Source: Trichomonas vaginalis G3 (taxonomy: Eukaryota > Parabasalia > Trichomonadida > Trichomonadidae). From it: DNA of 64,000 bases. The notes beneath the pieces were generated by a model. The model saw only the letters and a list, made by a program, of their open reading frames with translations, had not been told where the DNA came from and did no database searches. Both the position numbers and the translations under genes were made by a program. The stretch is from positions 15,496,205-15,560,204 of the forward strand of contig NC_067206.1 of NCBI RefSeq assembly GCF_026262505.1, in the 5' to 3' direction. Numbering within the stretch: position 1 is the stretch's first letter; the number at the start of each line of letters is the position of its first letter. Below are positions 43,976 through 54,054 of this stretch, piece after piece.

Positions 43976-44268
43976 ATTTGGATAGAGTTTAAAAATTCAT
44001 CTTTATTAAATTCATCTCTTCCAATCAATTTATTTATTCTATTAAATTCTTTTATTTTTGCTTCACTCAGTTTAAGGATTGAACGGTAAGTTTCTAATTT
44101 TTCGATTATTTCTTTCCTCTCTTCATCGTTTTCAGTTCCATTAGTTTTATGGGCATCAACCCCATCACATTGCTGCTTCTTTTTGTAATAGCATATTTTT
44201 GATTTAATTCTGTTTAGTTTCTTTTTATATTCATCGTCAGGACTCTTGACTGCTTCGTTGTCACTCAT
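43972..44268 (-). CDS. 98-aa charged protein of the Polinton
   Basis: Lys/Glu-rich and helical: KKKLNRIKSKICYYKKKQQC, then ERKEIIEKLETYRSILKLSE. No family recognised. It lies immediately downstream of the integrase on the same strand. Confidence 0.5.
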   Translation of the reverse strand: MSDNEAVKSPDDEYKKKLNRIKSKICYYKKKQQCDGVDAHKTNGTENDEERKEIIEKLETYRSILKLSEAKIKEFNRINKLIGRDEFNKDEFLNSIQI

Positions 44269-44287
44269 TTCTTACGAAATAAAAAAA

Positions 44288-45650
44288 TTAAATATTATTT
44301 AAATATAATGGAGTAATAAAATAAATCGGAATTTCTATTAATTTATTGTCAACTTCAACTAATGCATTGCCGTTAATATATCTAACAAATTCAGCTATTG
44401 TGTCAAATCTTCGTCTTCTTTTTGTCATTGATTTATCAGTTTTTCCATAATCGAGATGAATCAAAACTTTATCCCCTTGTTTAAAATTCATGAGCCCCGA
44501 ATTAATTTGTTCACGTTTAACATCATTCAACCTTTCCATTTGCTTTCTAATATATTCCCATTCTTTTGAAATATCATTTTTCATTTCCACTGGTTTCATG
44601 TTTATAGTTCTATGCCATGTATTATTGTAATAATATACTAACTGCTGTATGATGGAGTCATGATTTCCATCCCAGTATATCTGACCGTTAACCCCTAACG
44701 CATCTCTAAGAGTTCTCATTACCGCATCAACTATTTTATTATGAAACGTATATGGAGAGGATGAAAAAAAAAATTAATTTGTGGGAAATAATGAGCATAG
44801 CTGCCTGAAATCCTTTATCACCATCACCCCTTATATTATCTACTCTTTCATGATCTAGTAAGTATTGAATAGCTCTTCTTGTTTCCTGTTCTGTTTTCCC
44901 TTTCACCGGAATGCAATATAAATATCTAGTGTTAATGTTAATGGCAAATAAATAAGTAACGTTTCCTTTTGAATATTCTAAATGATCGATTTCGTATGAA
45001 TATGGATATGGAGCAAATGAAGGGCGACTAAATTTTTCCTTTAACGGTTGAATTTTTGGGTCAATTGGTTTATTTAATATTTTGAAACCCTTTTTAAAAT
45101 CTTTTTGTTTCTTTAATGTTTGAAATGGATATAATAAAGTGAATGATGAAGGATTAACTGAAGGAGGAGGTGGTACTGTCGTTGGAGGTTTTGGTATTGT
45201 AGGTGGTTTAATTTTATCTGCTTTGATTTTGGATGATGAAGTTTTGGAATTCATTCCTCCTTTCATTAATTCTGGATGTATTCTATTCATTTGTTTTAAA
45301 TATGCTGTATATAAAGGTTTGATATACTTTCCTGCTTCGAGTTTATGTTGAAGGATGAATTCCAAAAGTTGATCTTCATTTAAAAGTCGGGCTGAATATG
45401 GTTTAACTAATGAATCATAAATTAAAGCTTGTGCATCATTTATGGTCTGAAGAACCTGGGCGTTTTGTTCCTTTTGCTTTTGCGGCTCAGGATTATATAA
45501 ATTATATAATTCATCAATATCTTCTTCTGTTAATACTTTATTTTTGAAATCTTTCAACTGTTTAAGTTGTGATTTAGTTTTTCCCTTTGTATATTCATTA
45601 TTTTTAATTTTGTCTTTAATTTCAGAAATTATTTTATCATGATATTTCAA
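44288..45650 (-). pseudogene. Polinton retroviral-like integrase, broken (about one break)
   Basis: DDE/RNase H-fold integrase. The catalytic core begins with YEIDHLEYSKGNVTYLFAIN (first Asp) and NIRGDGDKGF (second Asp); YYNNTWHRTI and KPVEM follow, as in gypsy- and Polinton-type integrases. The C-terminal section (FKQGDKVLIHLDYGK) is the small SH3-like part. The N-terminal 130 residues are helical and charged, followed by a Pro-rich linker. It would have catalysed insertion with the 6-bp duplication seen at the ends. The family call is firm. Confidence 0.88.
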
Positions 45651-45696
45651 AATTCATTTTTATAATATGGATAATAATATTCCATATCATCACCCG

Positions 45697-45804
45697 TTAT
45701 ATGTTATCATATTTTTGGAGATATGATTTTAAATCATAATAACTAAGAAAATTTTGATTAAGTACTAAATCATCAATTAAAATTTTTAAATCTGTGTTAT
45801 TCAT
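45697..45804 (-). CDS. 35-aa open frame
   Basis: MNNTDLKILIDDLVLNQNFL and a short helical tail. It lies between integrase and polymerase. It may be a small Polinton gene or chance; the leader AAATAAAA-type AT stretch resembles those before other genes of the element. Confidence 0.3.
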   Translation of the reverse strand: MNNTDLKILIDDLVLNQNFLSYYDLKSYLQKYDNI

Positions 45805-45929
45805 TTATATAAAAATAAAATAAATGTTTAAGGGTGCCCACCTCTTTGAATCATAGTATCAAAACCATTATTAACGGTTCCTTTTGTCTCTTCTGTGGCA
45901 TTTCATTAAAAATAAAATTTTAAATTGTA

Positions 45930-46022
45930 TTAAATAAATGGCATACAACATCCATTTTCACAACATACAGCCTTAGTGTGTGCTCCTGTTAATGCAGTCT
46001 TACCGATTGTTAAGCGAGTCAT
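45930..46022 (-). CDS. 30-aa cysteine-containing open frame
   Basis: MTRLTIGKTALTGAHTK, then a CCENGCC cluster. Its start overlaps the polymerase stop (46019) by four bases, a compact layout also seen at the primase/helicase pair. Very short, low confidence. Confidence 0.3.
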   Translation of the reverse strand: MTRLTIGKTALTGAHTKAVCCENGCCMPFI

Positions 46023-49000
46023 TGACCGTTTTTAAGTTGTAAATTAATATTCTGACCATCAAATATCACTTTATCATTTATTATATCCAAATATTTTTTA
46101 GGTGTTAATTGCTTATTTTGTCGTAAACTAACACCCTTCATTTTTTGTGCAATCTTTTTAAAATCACTTCCATCAATTGAACCGTTGAATGATGTATAAC
46201 ATTTAGGGCATAAAGCAACCATGTTATCACCTTGTTTCTCAATTGCTAAACCCAATAATTTTTTCTCATGTGCTTTTTCTTCAGCTTTATTCTTTAATTT
46301 AGGTTTAAATTTCTCATCAAAACAGAAGAAATCAAATGGTGCGAATTTGAAAATGTTTTTATCATAAAATTGTTTATCGGTTACAATTGCTTGAAATGCT
46401 TGAGTGTTAGGAAGATTTGGGTCGCCAGCAATAGCCCAATAAGATGAATCAGTATCACCTTCAATGAAATGAAAACGATTAACATCCATGCATTTATACA
46501 TAAAATCATAAATGAAAACCAAATACCAGTATTTTGCGTTATCTAAAGTGAAGAATGCCTCTTGTAAACATGTATCACATCTATAAAATCTATCTTTGAG
46601 CATCACTTGATACGTATCTTCACCTATTTCTCTTATGTTTTTAAACTTATTTGACATACATGCAACGCGTGCCTTCTGTGCATTCATTATTTTAGTCTTT
46701 GCGTAATTTTGTGTATTCATTGCATCGTAACCATATGATCCATTAAGTGAAATTTTGCAAAATAAACTTTTTCCTTTATTTCCTTCTAATTCAGCCTTTT
46801 GTCTTTCGTTCATAAATTCGTTCGCAAATTCATTAAAACAGGTGTTTTTCGTAAATGTTAAAATTGATTGAATATCATCGATGATAAAATGAAATCTGTC
46901 TATTAGATACCAAAGATAATAAGAAGAAAATGGTTGATATTGGTTGTGTGTTGATGCTAACTGAGTTAATTTTCTCTGTTTCTGGTCAACTGGTAGATTG
47001 TTTGATTTCATGTAATCATACATAAAACTGCCAATTGTTTTTTCATCTGTGATAATATCTAAGTTTCTTATTATCGGTAAAAAGTTAATGTAATCATTAA
47101 TGTATTTTTCATCAATGTGACCCTTTACTTCAGCCACGAATAAAGTATTTTTTTTCTTAATTATTCCCAGTGCTTTTGCTTTCTTTGTTGCTGTATCACA
47201 AATGATAACACCATTCAATCTTCCCGGCATATACATTTTATGGTCAGTATATTGAATGAAATCATGAGGATTAGATGAAAATGATGAAGGATATAATGAA
47301 TTAAAGTCAACACCAACGAAATGAGTCATAATGTTGGTGGTGTCCTCATTTGATACAGTTTTAGTTTCTGGACTATATGAAAGTTTATTAATGTGCGTGA
47401 TTCCTTTAAGATTTACTCTATGTTGAACATTTGATAGACCACCAGTAATTCCATTACGGAGAATGTGATAAGCTTCAACTGAATCTAAAGTCATTGGTAA
47501 ATTATTTTTTAATGCATAATTTCTTAAATTGATTCTTAAACGTTGAACATCTTCATCTTTATTTGATTTTACGACATTGCAATAACAACACATTAACTGA
47601 CAATTTTCTTTGGTGTGTGGTTTTTCATTATCGATTCTATCCAATGTTGGTTTATTTGCATATGTAAACGCTTTACCACACATTTTACATTTAGATGAAA
47701 GGATTAAATCGTGATAGTATTGAAAATCATCCATTGAAACATTATTTTTAGTATCCCTTTCTGCTTTTTCATCTTGTTTCTTATATGATTCAATTTTATA
47801 TTTCCAATACTTTTTCGTTAATTCAAAACTTGATTCTATCTCTTCCTCAGGATATTTTTCATTAGGATTAAAGTCTTTATATGCTAAAGCGTAACGAATC
47901 ATTGAAGCATTCGATGATAAAGAAAGATTATGAAGCATGTCAATTTTATAAACAAATGTTTCTTCAATAATTTTATCAATTGGGTCAATCATAATTTCAA
48001 CATCTTTATTGCAATAATGAATAAAATATTCTAATCTATTCTTAAAGTTTTTAGCATCATTGAGATATATTTGATAATCACTATCTGATATAGTTTCTTG
48101 AGTTAATGCTGAATAAAATGAATCTTGAGTGAATGGTTCCACTTTATATAATTCTTCTTCGTAATTTTCCCACGTGATGAATTGATAGGGGAAAAAGGAT
48201 TTAACACGTGATTTATTGTTTCCGAAATCTTGAGTGAATTGGTCTAATGTCCCACCCGCTATATAATTTCTGATGTCAATAAATCTCAATTCATATGGAG
48301 TGTTTGTTTTCTTTACAATGATTTGCTTAAATTGAGAAGAAGAACCCAGCATTGATTTTATTTTCCATTTTGCAGTATTTAAATCACGAAGAATTAAATT
48401 TAAATCAAACTTTCCCGAATTAAAACCTATGATATTCACTTTATTGAATTCCTCATCTAGAAGTTCTTTAAATGCTTCCTTCTGTTTTTCATTTAATGTA
48501 TGGGACTTCATTAATTCTTCATATTGTTCAATATTTGATTTAGCAACTAATGAACATGTTGAAAATAAAAACTCAATCCAATCAGAAATAAAAGAATCAC
48601 TTGAAGTTAAGCAAAAATTCCTTGTATACGTTTTATCGTTTAATTTAACCGTTGATGATACCATGAATGGTTTTAAGTAAGCGTTCAAAGTTGCACACTC
48701 AGAAAGTTGTAATTCTTCTTTAGTCTCTAATGTTTCGAAGTCAAAAGTAATATAATATCTTGTCGGTTGATAATATTCCTGCAAATTATGAGCTAATAAC
48801 CACTGATATATCTTCTGTTTCGTAATATGTGGTGCATATGGTTGCTGTGTCTTTTGCAATTGAACGTCTTGAATTAATCTTCCATTATTTTCTTTACATT
48901 TCTCACAATGCTTTAAAAATCTTCTTTGGTTTTTCCTTTCTGGATCATCACGGATAGAATAAACTTCTTCTTTACAATATGGACAAACTCTATAGCCGGT

Positions 49001-49375
49001 GAGTGCTTCAACGTCTGTTATTCTGTCAGCGTGAAGTTTTCCACATGGACTCTGTGTTAATAAAATATTTATTGTTTCAAATTCTGGATCTATCATTATT
49101 GAATCCACTAATGGAAAGTCTACCTTATTTATGTCCACGTCTTCTGGTTGAGGATCACAATAATAGAAATCAATATTAACATTTAACATTCTCGCTAATC
49201 TCTCACTTTCTGATGAAATGTCAAACCCTTCATATGCATCTATTGCTTCATTTAAATAGCTTCTACGAGTTTTAGGATTAACACCATCAGGAATGTTATA
49301 GAAGCGTTTAAATAACCTTCTACCTTCTGCTCTAATTTGATTATCATTCATTTTAGCGGTTCCGTTTTTGTTCAT
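46019..49375 (-). CDS. DNA polymerase B (protein-primed type) with embedded HNH-like module
   Basis: 1118 residues, whole frame. The exonuclease motifs are visible: ExoI FDFETLE (D212, E214), ExoII GFNSGKFD (to D324) and ExoIII YCNKDVE (Y454, D458). The polymerase motifs are A, DFNSLYPS (690-697); B, KISLNGSYGY (874-883); and C, GDTDSSY (973-979). A zinc-finger-like CPYC...HCEKC lies at about 131-160. Between exonuclease and polymerase domains sits CKMC (563-566), LDRIDN, PHTKENCQ (H587, N591) and CCYCN (596-600), the pattern of an HNH/endonuclease VII-like zinc module. Family B polymerases of Polintons start synthesis from a terminal protein at the TIR ends. The gene reads leftward between the integrase and a 364-aa unknown. 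Confidence 0.95.
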   Translation of the reverse strand: MNKNGTAKMNDNQIRAEGRRLFKRFYNIPDGVNPKTRRSYLNEAIDAYEGFDISSESERLARMLNVNIDFYYCDPQPEDVDINKVDFPLVDSIMIDPEFETINILLTQSPCGKLHADRITDVEALTGYRVCPYCKEEVYSIRDDPERKNQRRFLKHCEKCKENNGRLIQDVQLQKTQQPYAPHITKQKIYQWLLAHNLQEYYQPTRYYITFDFETLETKEELQLSECATLNAYLKPFMVSSTVKLNDKTYTRNFCLTSSDSFISDWIEFLFSTCSLVAKSNIEQYEELMKSHTLNEKQKEAFKELLDEEFNKVNIIGFNSGKFDLNLILRDLNTAKWKIKSMLGSSSQFKQIIVKKTNTPYELRFIDIRNYIAGGTLDQFTQDFGNNKSRVKSFFPYQFITWENYEEELYKVEPFTQDSFYSALTQETISDSDYQIYLNDAKNFKNRLEYFIHYCNKDVEIMIDPIDKIIEETFVYKIDMLHNLSLSSNASMIRYALAYKDFNPNEKYPEEEIESSFELTKKYWKYKIESYKKQDEKAERDTKNNVSMDDFQYYHDLILSSKCKMCGKAFTYANKPTLDRIDNEKPHTKENCQLMCCYCNVVKSNKDEDVQRLRINLRNYALKNNLPMTLDSVEAYHILRNGITGGLSNVQHRVNLKGITHINKLSYSPETKTVSNEDTTNIMTHFVGVDFNSLYPSSFSSNPHDFIQYTDHKMYMPGRLNGVIICDTATKKAKALGIIKKKNTLFVAEVKGHIDEKYINDYINFLPIIRNLDIITDEKTIGSFMYDYMKSNNLPVDQKQRKLTQLASTHNQYQPFSSYYLWYLIDRFHFIIDDIQSILTFTKNTCFNEFANEFMNERQKAELEGNKGKSLFCKISLNGSYGYDAMNTQNYAKTKIMNAQKARVACMSNKFKNIREIGEDTYQVMLKDRFYRCDTCLQEAFFTLDNAKYWYLVFIYDFMYKCMDVNRFHFIEGDTDSSYWAIAGDPNLPNTQAFQAIVTDKQFYDKNIFKFAPFDFFCFDEKFKPKLKNKAEEKAHEKKLLGLAIEKQGDNMVALCPKCYTSFNGSIDGSDFKKIAQKMKGVSLRQNKQLTPKKYLDIINDKVIFDGQNINLQLKNGQ

Positions 49376-49414
49376 TTATGTAAGAATAAAAAATTAAAAA
49401 ATAAAGTTTATTTT

Positions 49415-50509
49415 TTAAAGCCCATAAAATGAATTAAGAACACATAAATTTTTATCATCTGCGACGTGACGAATACATTTTAATTTACTCAAGAATGCGT
49501 ACCCGGATACATTAAATCTAATTCCTGTCTTATTTAATTTCACAACTTTGAAAAGGAATGTATGAATAGCTATAAAATGATGAGAAGATGTTTTATGGGT
49601 TGCTTCCATTTTTTCTGAAATAAATGAATAAATATAATGTTTATAAGTTTTCATATCTTTTATGTTCTTAATAACGAATGGTATAGACCTTTCAACTTCA
49701 TCTTCCTTCGGTGCTGTTCTTTCATATGAAACATTATTGGTATCTTCAATAATGAAACCACAATCACATAAAATTTTATATGTTCCAATGGTTTCTTTTG
49801 ATATTTTATCTAATAAATCAAAAACTTTATCAACACCCGTGCATTTATTTAAATAATAATTTGTGTAAATATCATGATCTTCTTTCTTAATCGTATTAGT
49901 TGCATATGTCACGTTTTTAAGAGCTTTTTTGAATTTCTCAGAATCGAGAGGGGGTGAAAGTAAGATACAAGGGTATTTTTCATTATCAATAAATTGTAAC
50001 TTATGTTTACGTATAAATTTAGTACCTTCTTCTGAAAGTGTTTCATCTATTTCGCCATCTAATAAATTTTGTGTTGATTCTGAGACATAATTTTTATATC
50101 TTTCTTCATGAGATTTCTGAACTTCTGATTCTGAAGCTGGGATATTCATTAAACCCTCTACTTCATTTTCAACTTCTCTTAATTCCTTAATTTTTTCATC
50201 TATTTCATCTCTTATTTTTTCCAGTTTTTCAATTTCATTGTATTCATCATATTTAATCCGTTCTTCATAATATTCAGGGAAAACATCAGGTTCTTTAGGT
50301 TTTTCTTCTTTAGATGTGGGATATAAGAAATTTATAACATCATCTTTATTCATTTTTCCATCATAATCAAACTCATTTAAAAACTCCGCGAATTTTTGAC
50401 AATTTCTTAAATAATATTTATCAACCTCATAACCCGCCTCCTCTAATATATCCTTTATTTCCTCGTTTGTGAATCCTAATTTTTTCACGTCGTTAGTCTT
50501 GACACTCAT
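49415..50509 (-). CDS. Polinton protein, unknown (364 aa)
   Basis: The start is taken at MSVKTNDVKK (50509); the three codons before it begin with TTG. Residues 1-65 are helical (GFTNEEIKDILEEAGYEV), about 90-125 a coiled coil (EKLEKIRDEIDEKIKELREV), and the C-terminal half is mixed with two cysteines in ILCDCGF. No enzyme motif found. It is the first leftward gene from the right TIR, next to the polymerase, so an early or replication-associated role is conceivable. A terminal-protein function would be guesswork. Confidence 0.6.
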   Translation of the reverse strand: MSVKTNDVKKLGFTNEEIKDILEEAGYEVDKYYLRNCQKFAEFLNEFDYDGKMNKDDVINFLYPTSKEEKPKEPDVFPEYYEERIKYDEYNEIEKLEKIRDEIDEKIKELREVENEVEGLMNIPASESEVQKSHEERYKNYVSESTQNLLDGEIDETLSEEGTKFIRKHKLQFIDNEKYPCILLSPPLDSEKFKKALKNVTYATNTIKKEDHDIYTNYYLNKCTGVDKVFDLLDKISKETIGTYKILCDCGFIIEDTNNVSYERTAPKEDEVERSIPFVIKNIKDMKTYKHYIYSFISEKMEATHKTSSHHFIAIHTFLFKVVKLNKTGIRFNVSGYAFLSKLKCIRHVADDKNLCVLNSFYGL

Positions 50510-50542
50510 TTCATACAAAATAAAAATAAATTATTCAAAAAT

Positions 50543-50975
50543 GTAAGACATGAATTTTTAAAGTTTATTTTTTATTTCATTATGGTAGTGAATCTTTCAT
50601 TCATGAAAATAATTATATCTAATTTCTTTTACTCGTTTATGACTCCATTGATTCCATTCAGGATTTAAACAATGTTTAATTAATCGCGGAATATCTGACA
50701 TCATCTATATATAGCTTCTTTTATAAAAGATGAAAAATAAATTATTTTAAAATTAATGTTAATTTTTTAATGTGTTTATGTTTGGGCTGAGTGTAAATGT
50801 CTTACAATTTTGAAAATTTTTTAAATCTTGATTTATTCAAAAACGTAAGAATAAAAACCGTAAGAATCATACATTTTTTACTTCATATGTTAAAAAAATG
50901 ATATAAAATCGCTCGATATTGTATGAATTCTTACGTTTACAAAAAAAGTCACACACCCCTTCCACATATACTACT
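50543..50975. repeat. Polinton right TIR (433 bp)
   Basis: Inverse of 24512-24945 with one T fewer in a run. It carries the second copy of the 35-codon frame (50597-50704, minus strand). Its outermost bases CATATACTACT are followed by the target duplication TTCAAA. Confidence 0.95.
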
Positions 50976-51012
50976 TTCAAAATTGAGTGCAAGATTATCA
51001 TCATAACTTAAT

Positions 51013-51534
51013 AATTTTGTAGCATTTTTCTAAATATGCTACAAAATTATCATTCTCAATTGAATGATGAATCGAAAGAATTTTGTAGCGTACGATTATT
51101 TTCCCTTGAAAAATAAATTAAAAATTTTTGTATATTTAATCATACTATTTATATAGCATCCTAATTTACTAAAAATAAAAAGATGATAGAAAATATTCAA
51201 AAAACTTGATGGCTTTAGATAGTCTTTTCGAGGAGTAACTTTTTCAGTGAATCGTCGAACGCTATCCACTCTCATAACATGTCCTCTTAATGTCCAAGGA
51301 TATGCAACTTTTATCCCCATATTCATTGATCTTCCAAAATTTCAATATCAAATTAGGCTTCAAAGTTCCTAAAACTTTAGCCATGAATAGGATGTCAATC
51401 TTAAAGTCATTTCCTACCTCCTTCATACATGAAATTAAGAATAAAAGTTAATTTTTTAAAGTTTTTTAGTGATAATTTTTCAATGGAAAATAATCGTATG
51501 CTACAAAATTTTCGATTACTGATCGGGTGAGAAT
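51013..51534. mobile_element. Small MITE-like element with adjoining hairpin
   Basis: Inverted ends of about 67 bp (51052-51118 and 51469-51534) share ATTCTC at the tip, then AATCGAAA, AATTTTGTAGC, TACGATTATTTTCC and TTGAAAAAT-like sequence. Immediately left is a perfect 12-bp-arm hairpin, AATTTTGTAGCA / TGCTACAAAATT (51013-51048), using the same AATTTTGTAGC word. The interior has no gene. No target duplication could be defined. Confidence 0.6.
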
Positions 51535-52499
51535 TTTGATTTTGGTGCAAAAAAGGAAGACAAGCTATTAACAAATCATTTACTGTTGTTCATCAAAAGA
51601 AGAAAACTTTGATAACAACTAATGACGATAAAATCAAGCTATCTTTTAATATTTTAAATTGATAAGACATTCAAAATATTTGAATGGTTTAAAATATTTT
51701 CTTTTAATTTCTATAAGATATTATCATGATTATATAATAAAATTTAAATTTTTATTCAAAAAGGCAATATTTCAAACTTTTAATTTCAAAAATCTTAATT
51801 CTGCAATAAGTGTATTTAATTGTAGCAAATTTAATGATCCTTCGTCATGCTTAGCAATTTGGAACTCATAAATTAATGATTTCTTCAAGTAAAATTCTGC
51901 ATTATTTCAAAAGTCAATAATTCTCTAGTAACTTTTCTTCAAACCCTAACCATTATATTATAGGTATAATGGAGAATAATTGCAAAGAAAGATAGCCGAA
52001 TTTACTGGGTAGTTCTTGTGATGCGAAATAATTGCAAATTAACACCTAGTTTTAACAGCATCAATCTCTTTTTGCTCTCATTTAAATGCATCCGCACACT
52101 TTAATTTTGAAATATAAGAGTTTTGGAAATTATCAAATTTATCTGCTCAAATACTATAGATCTTCATAAGTGTTAATAGAATCATTAGCCTTACATATAG
52201 TGTTTAATATAATGATGCACATTATACTGGGATTCATTCCTTATTCATCTAGTTATTATAAGATTTACAACCCCATGAAAATTTAAAATTTTGTCAAAAA
52301 TAGTGAATGTACCTTTGTATAATTTCTAAACTCATAATCTTATTCTTTAAATTTATTACTATATGTGGTAAAGGATTATTAGTTTTGAAGAATGACCTAT
52401 CGGTTACACAATTTAAAATTGTGTGAGATTTTATTTTTCAATAGAGTTAAATTAAAAAATTGAGAGTTCTTTGGTCAAAATAGATTTTTTAGTATTTTT
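51535..52499. other. Gene-free AT-rich stretch
   Basis: Upstream of the aminotransferase. Short frames only; nothing recognisable. No consensus initiator within the last 60 bases; GGTCAAAATAGA at about 52473 is the nearest weak candidate. Confidence 0.5.
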
Positions 52500-53990
52500 A
52501 TGCTTAGCAACGCAAGCTCATTCGCAAAGAACTTTGCCCTTCCAAACCCATCATATGGTAGTCGCCGTCCCATCAACATTAACTCAATTAATCAGCAATT
52601 GATTCAATCTCAATACGGAGTTCGTGGACATCTCAACACAATTGCTGATCAATTTATGAAACGCATTAGATCAGGCGAGAAAATGCCATTCAAGGATCTC
52701 ATTCAGTGCAGTATCGGTAATCCTTTTGCTGTCGGAAAATCTCCACTTTCATTTACAAGACAAGTTGTTGCCTGCATTGAAGATAGATCATTACTCAACT
52801 TACCACAAATGCCCGCCGAAGTTAAAGATCGCGTAAATGTTATCCTTAACTCAATGGCATGCGAATTTGGCGGTTACACAAAATCCGCTGGTATTGACAT
52901 TGTTAGACAACATGTTGCAGAATTCATCAACAAGAGAGATGGATATCCAACAAAACCAGATGATATTTTCTTATCTTCTGGTGTAATTGATGCAATTGTC
53001 TTCCTTTTGACATTACTTATCAATAACGACAACGTTGGTATCATGATGCCATTCCCAACATACCCAATCTATGCAAGTGAAACCATTTTAAGACACGGAA
53101 AAGTTGTTCCTTTCTATCTTAAAGAATCTGATGATTGGTCCATCGATTTATTCGATCTCCAGCAATCATATACAGAAGCTACAAAGCAGGGAATCGATAT
53201 TCGTGCAATGGTTATTGTAAATCCTTGCAATCCAACAGGTCGTGTTCTTTCTGCTCAAGATATGCGTACAATCATCGAGTTCTGCGATCAAAACAAGATC
53301 TGCATCATCGCTGATGAAGTTTACCAAGACTGTGTTTACAATTCAGCCAAACCATTCATATCCTTCAAGAAGATGGTTTCACAAGTGAAGTCTGATGTCC
53401 AATTAATTTCCCTCCACTCAATTTCCAAGGGATTCATGGGTGAATGCGGCCACAGAGGCGGATACATGGAATTATATCATTTTCCAATTGATGTCAAGGA
53501 GCAGATCTCAAAGATGTCCACATATTCGCTTTGTCCAAACACTGTTGGCCAAGTTATCCTTGATACAATGGTTCATCCACCAGAATCTGATGAATGCAAG
53601 TCAATTTGGGACCAACAGAAGGCCAGTTACATCGAGAACCTCAAAGTCAAGTCAGAGGAACTCTATGAGTGCTTGAATAAGTTACCAGGTATCTCTACAA
53701 AGAAGGCTGACGGTGGATGGTACTTATTCCCATCTCTTAAGTTACCTCTCAAGGCTTTGGAAGCAGCAAAGAGCTGCAGAATTGGCCGCAAAGTTCAACC
53801 ACCTGATTTCTTCTGGTGCCTCAAGTTACTTGAAGAAACTGGTGTCCAAATGAACCCAGGATCTGGTTTCGGACAAGTTCCAGGAACATCACACTTCAGA
53901 TCAACATTCCTTGCTGAAGGAAAGATGTTCGATGAAGCTTTAGAAAGAATCACTGAATTCCAGAATAATTTCATGAAGAAATATGATTAA
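52500..53990 (+). CDS. Alanine aminotransferase-like PLP enzyme, possibly hydrogenosomal
   Basis: 496 residues, the usual length for alanine aminotransferase (class I/II fold). It moves the amino group between alanine and 2-oxoglutarate. Seen: GYTKSAGI (about 125-132), the pocket motif VNPCNPTGRVL (240-250), ADEVYQD (271-277) and the PLP lysine in SLHSISKGF (K310) with HRGGY (318-322), all hallmarks of the ALT subgroup. The N-terminus MLSNASSFAKNFALPN ... SRRP resembles hydrogenosomal targeting peptides (ML start, Ser/Phe/Asn, Arg near a cleavage point), so import is plausible but unproven. Base composition is less AT-rich and codon use more biased than in surrounding DNA, typical of a highly expressed housekeeping gene. 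Confidence 0.93.
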   Translation: MLSNASSFAKNFALPNPSYGSRRPININSINQQLIQSQYGVRGHLNTIADQFMKRIRSGEKMPFKDLIQCSIGNPFAVGKSPLSFTRQVVACIEDRSLLNLPQMPAEVKDRVNVILNSMACEFGGYTKSAGIDIVRQHVAEFINKRDGYPTKPDDIFLSSGVIDAIVFLLTLLINNDNVGIMMPFPTYPIYASETILRHGKVVPFYLKESDDWSIDLFDLQQSYTEATKQGIDIRAMVIVNPCNPTGRVLSAQDMRTIIEFCDQNKICIIADEVYQDCVYNSAKPFISFKKMVSQVKSDVQLISLHSISKGFMGECGHRGGYMELYHFPIDVKEQISKMSTYSLCPNTVGQVILDTMVHPPESDECKSIWDQQKASYIENLKVKSEELYECLNKLPGISTKKADGGWYLFPSLKLPLKALEAAKSCRIGRKVQPPDFFWCLKLLEETGVQMNPGSGFGQVPGTSHFRSTFLAEGKMFDEALERITEFQNNFMKKYD

Positions 53991-54054
53991 ATTTTGTTTT
54001 TTGATTTAAATAAATTGATATCTATATAATATTTAACTATATTACAAAGAACAA

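Larger units (their letters stand above)
24512..50975. mobile_element. Polinton (Maverick) element, about 26.5 kb, broken
   Basis: A self-synthesising DNA transposon of the Polinton class. The ends begin AGTAGTATATGTGG, the TIRs are 434 and 433 bp and differ by one base in a T run, and a 6-bp target duplication TTCAAA flanks it at 24506-24511 and 50976-50981, as expected for this class. Diagnostic parts present: protein-primed type DNA polymerase B, retroviral-like integrase, FtsK/HerA-type packaging ATPase, a capsid-protein candidate and small amphipathic proteins. Unusual extras are a primase-polymerase and an SF3 helicase. No maturation protease was identified. The copy is broken: a mariner sits in the ATPase, the integrase has about one break, and the late region is heavily broken (more than ten). 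TIR near-identity points to a young insertion. Confidence 0.95.
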
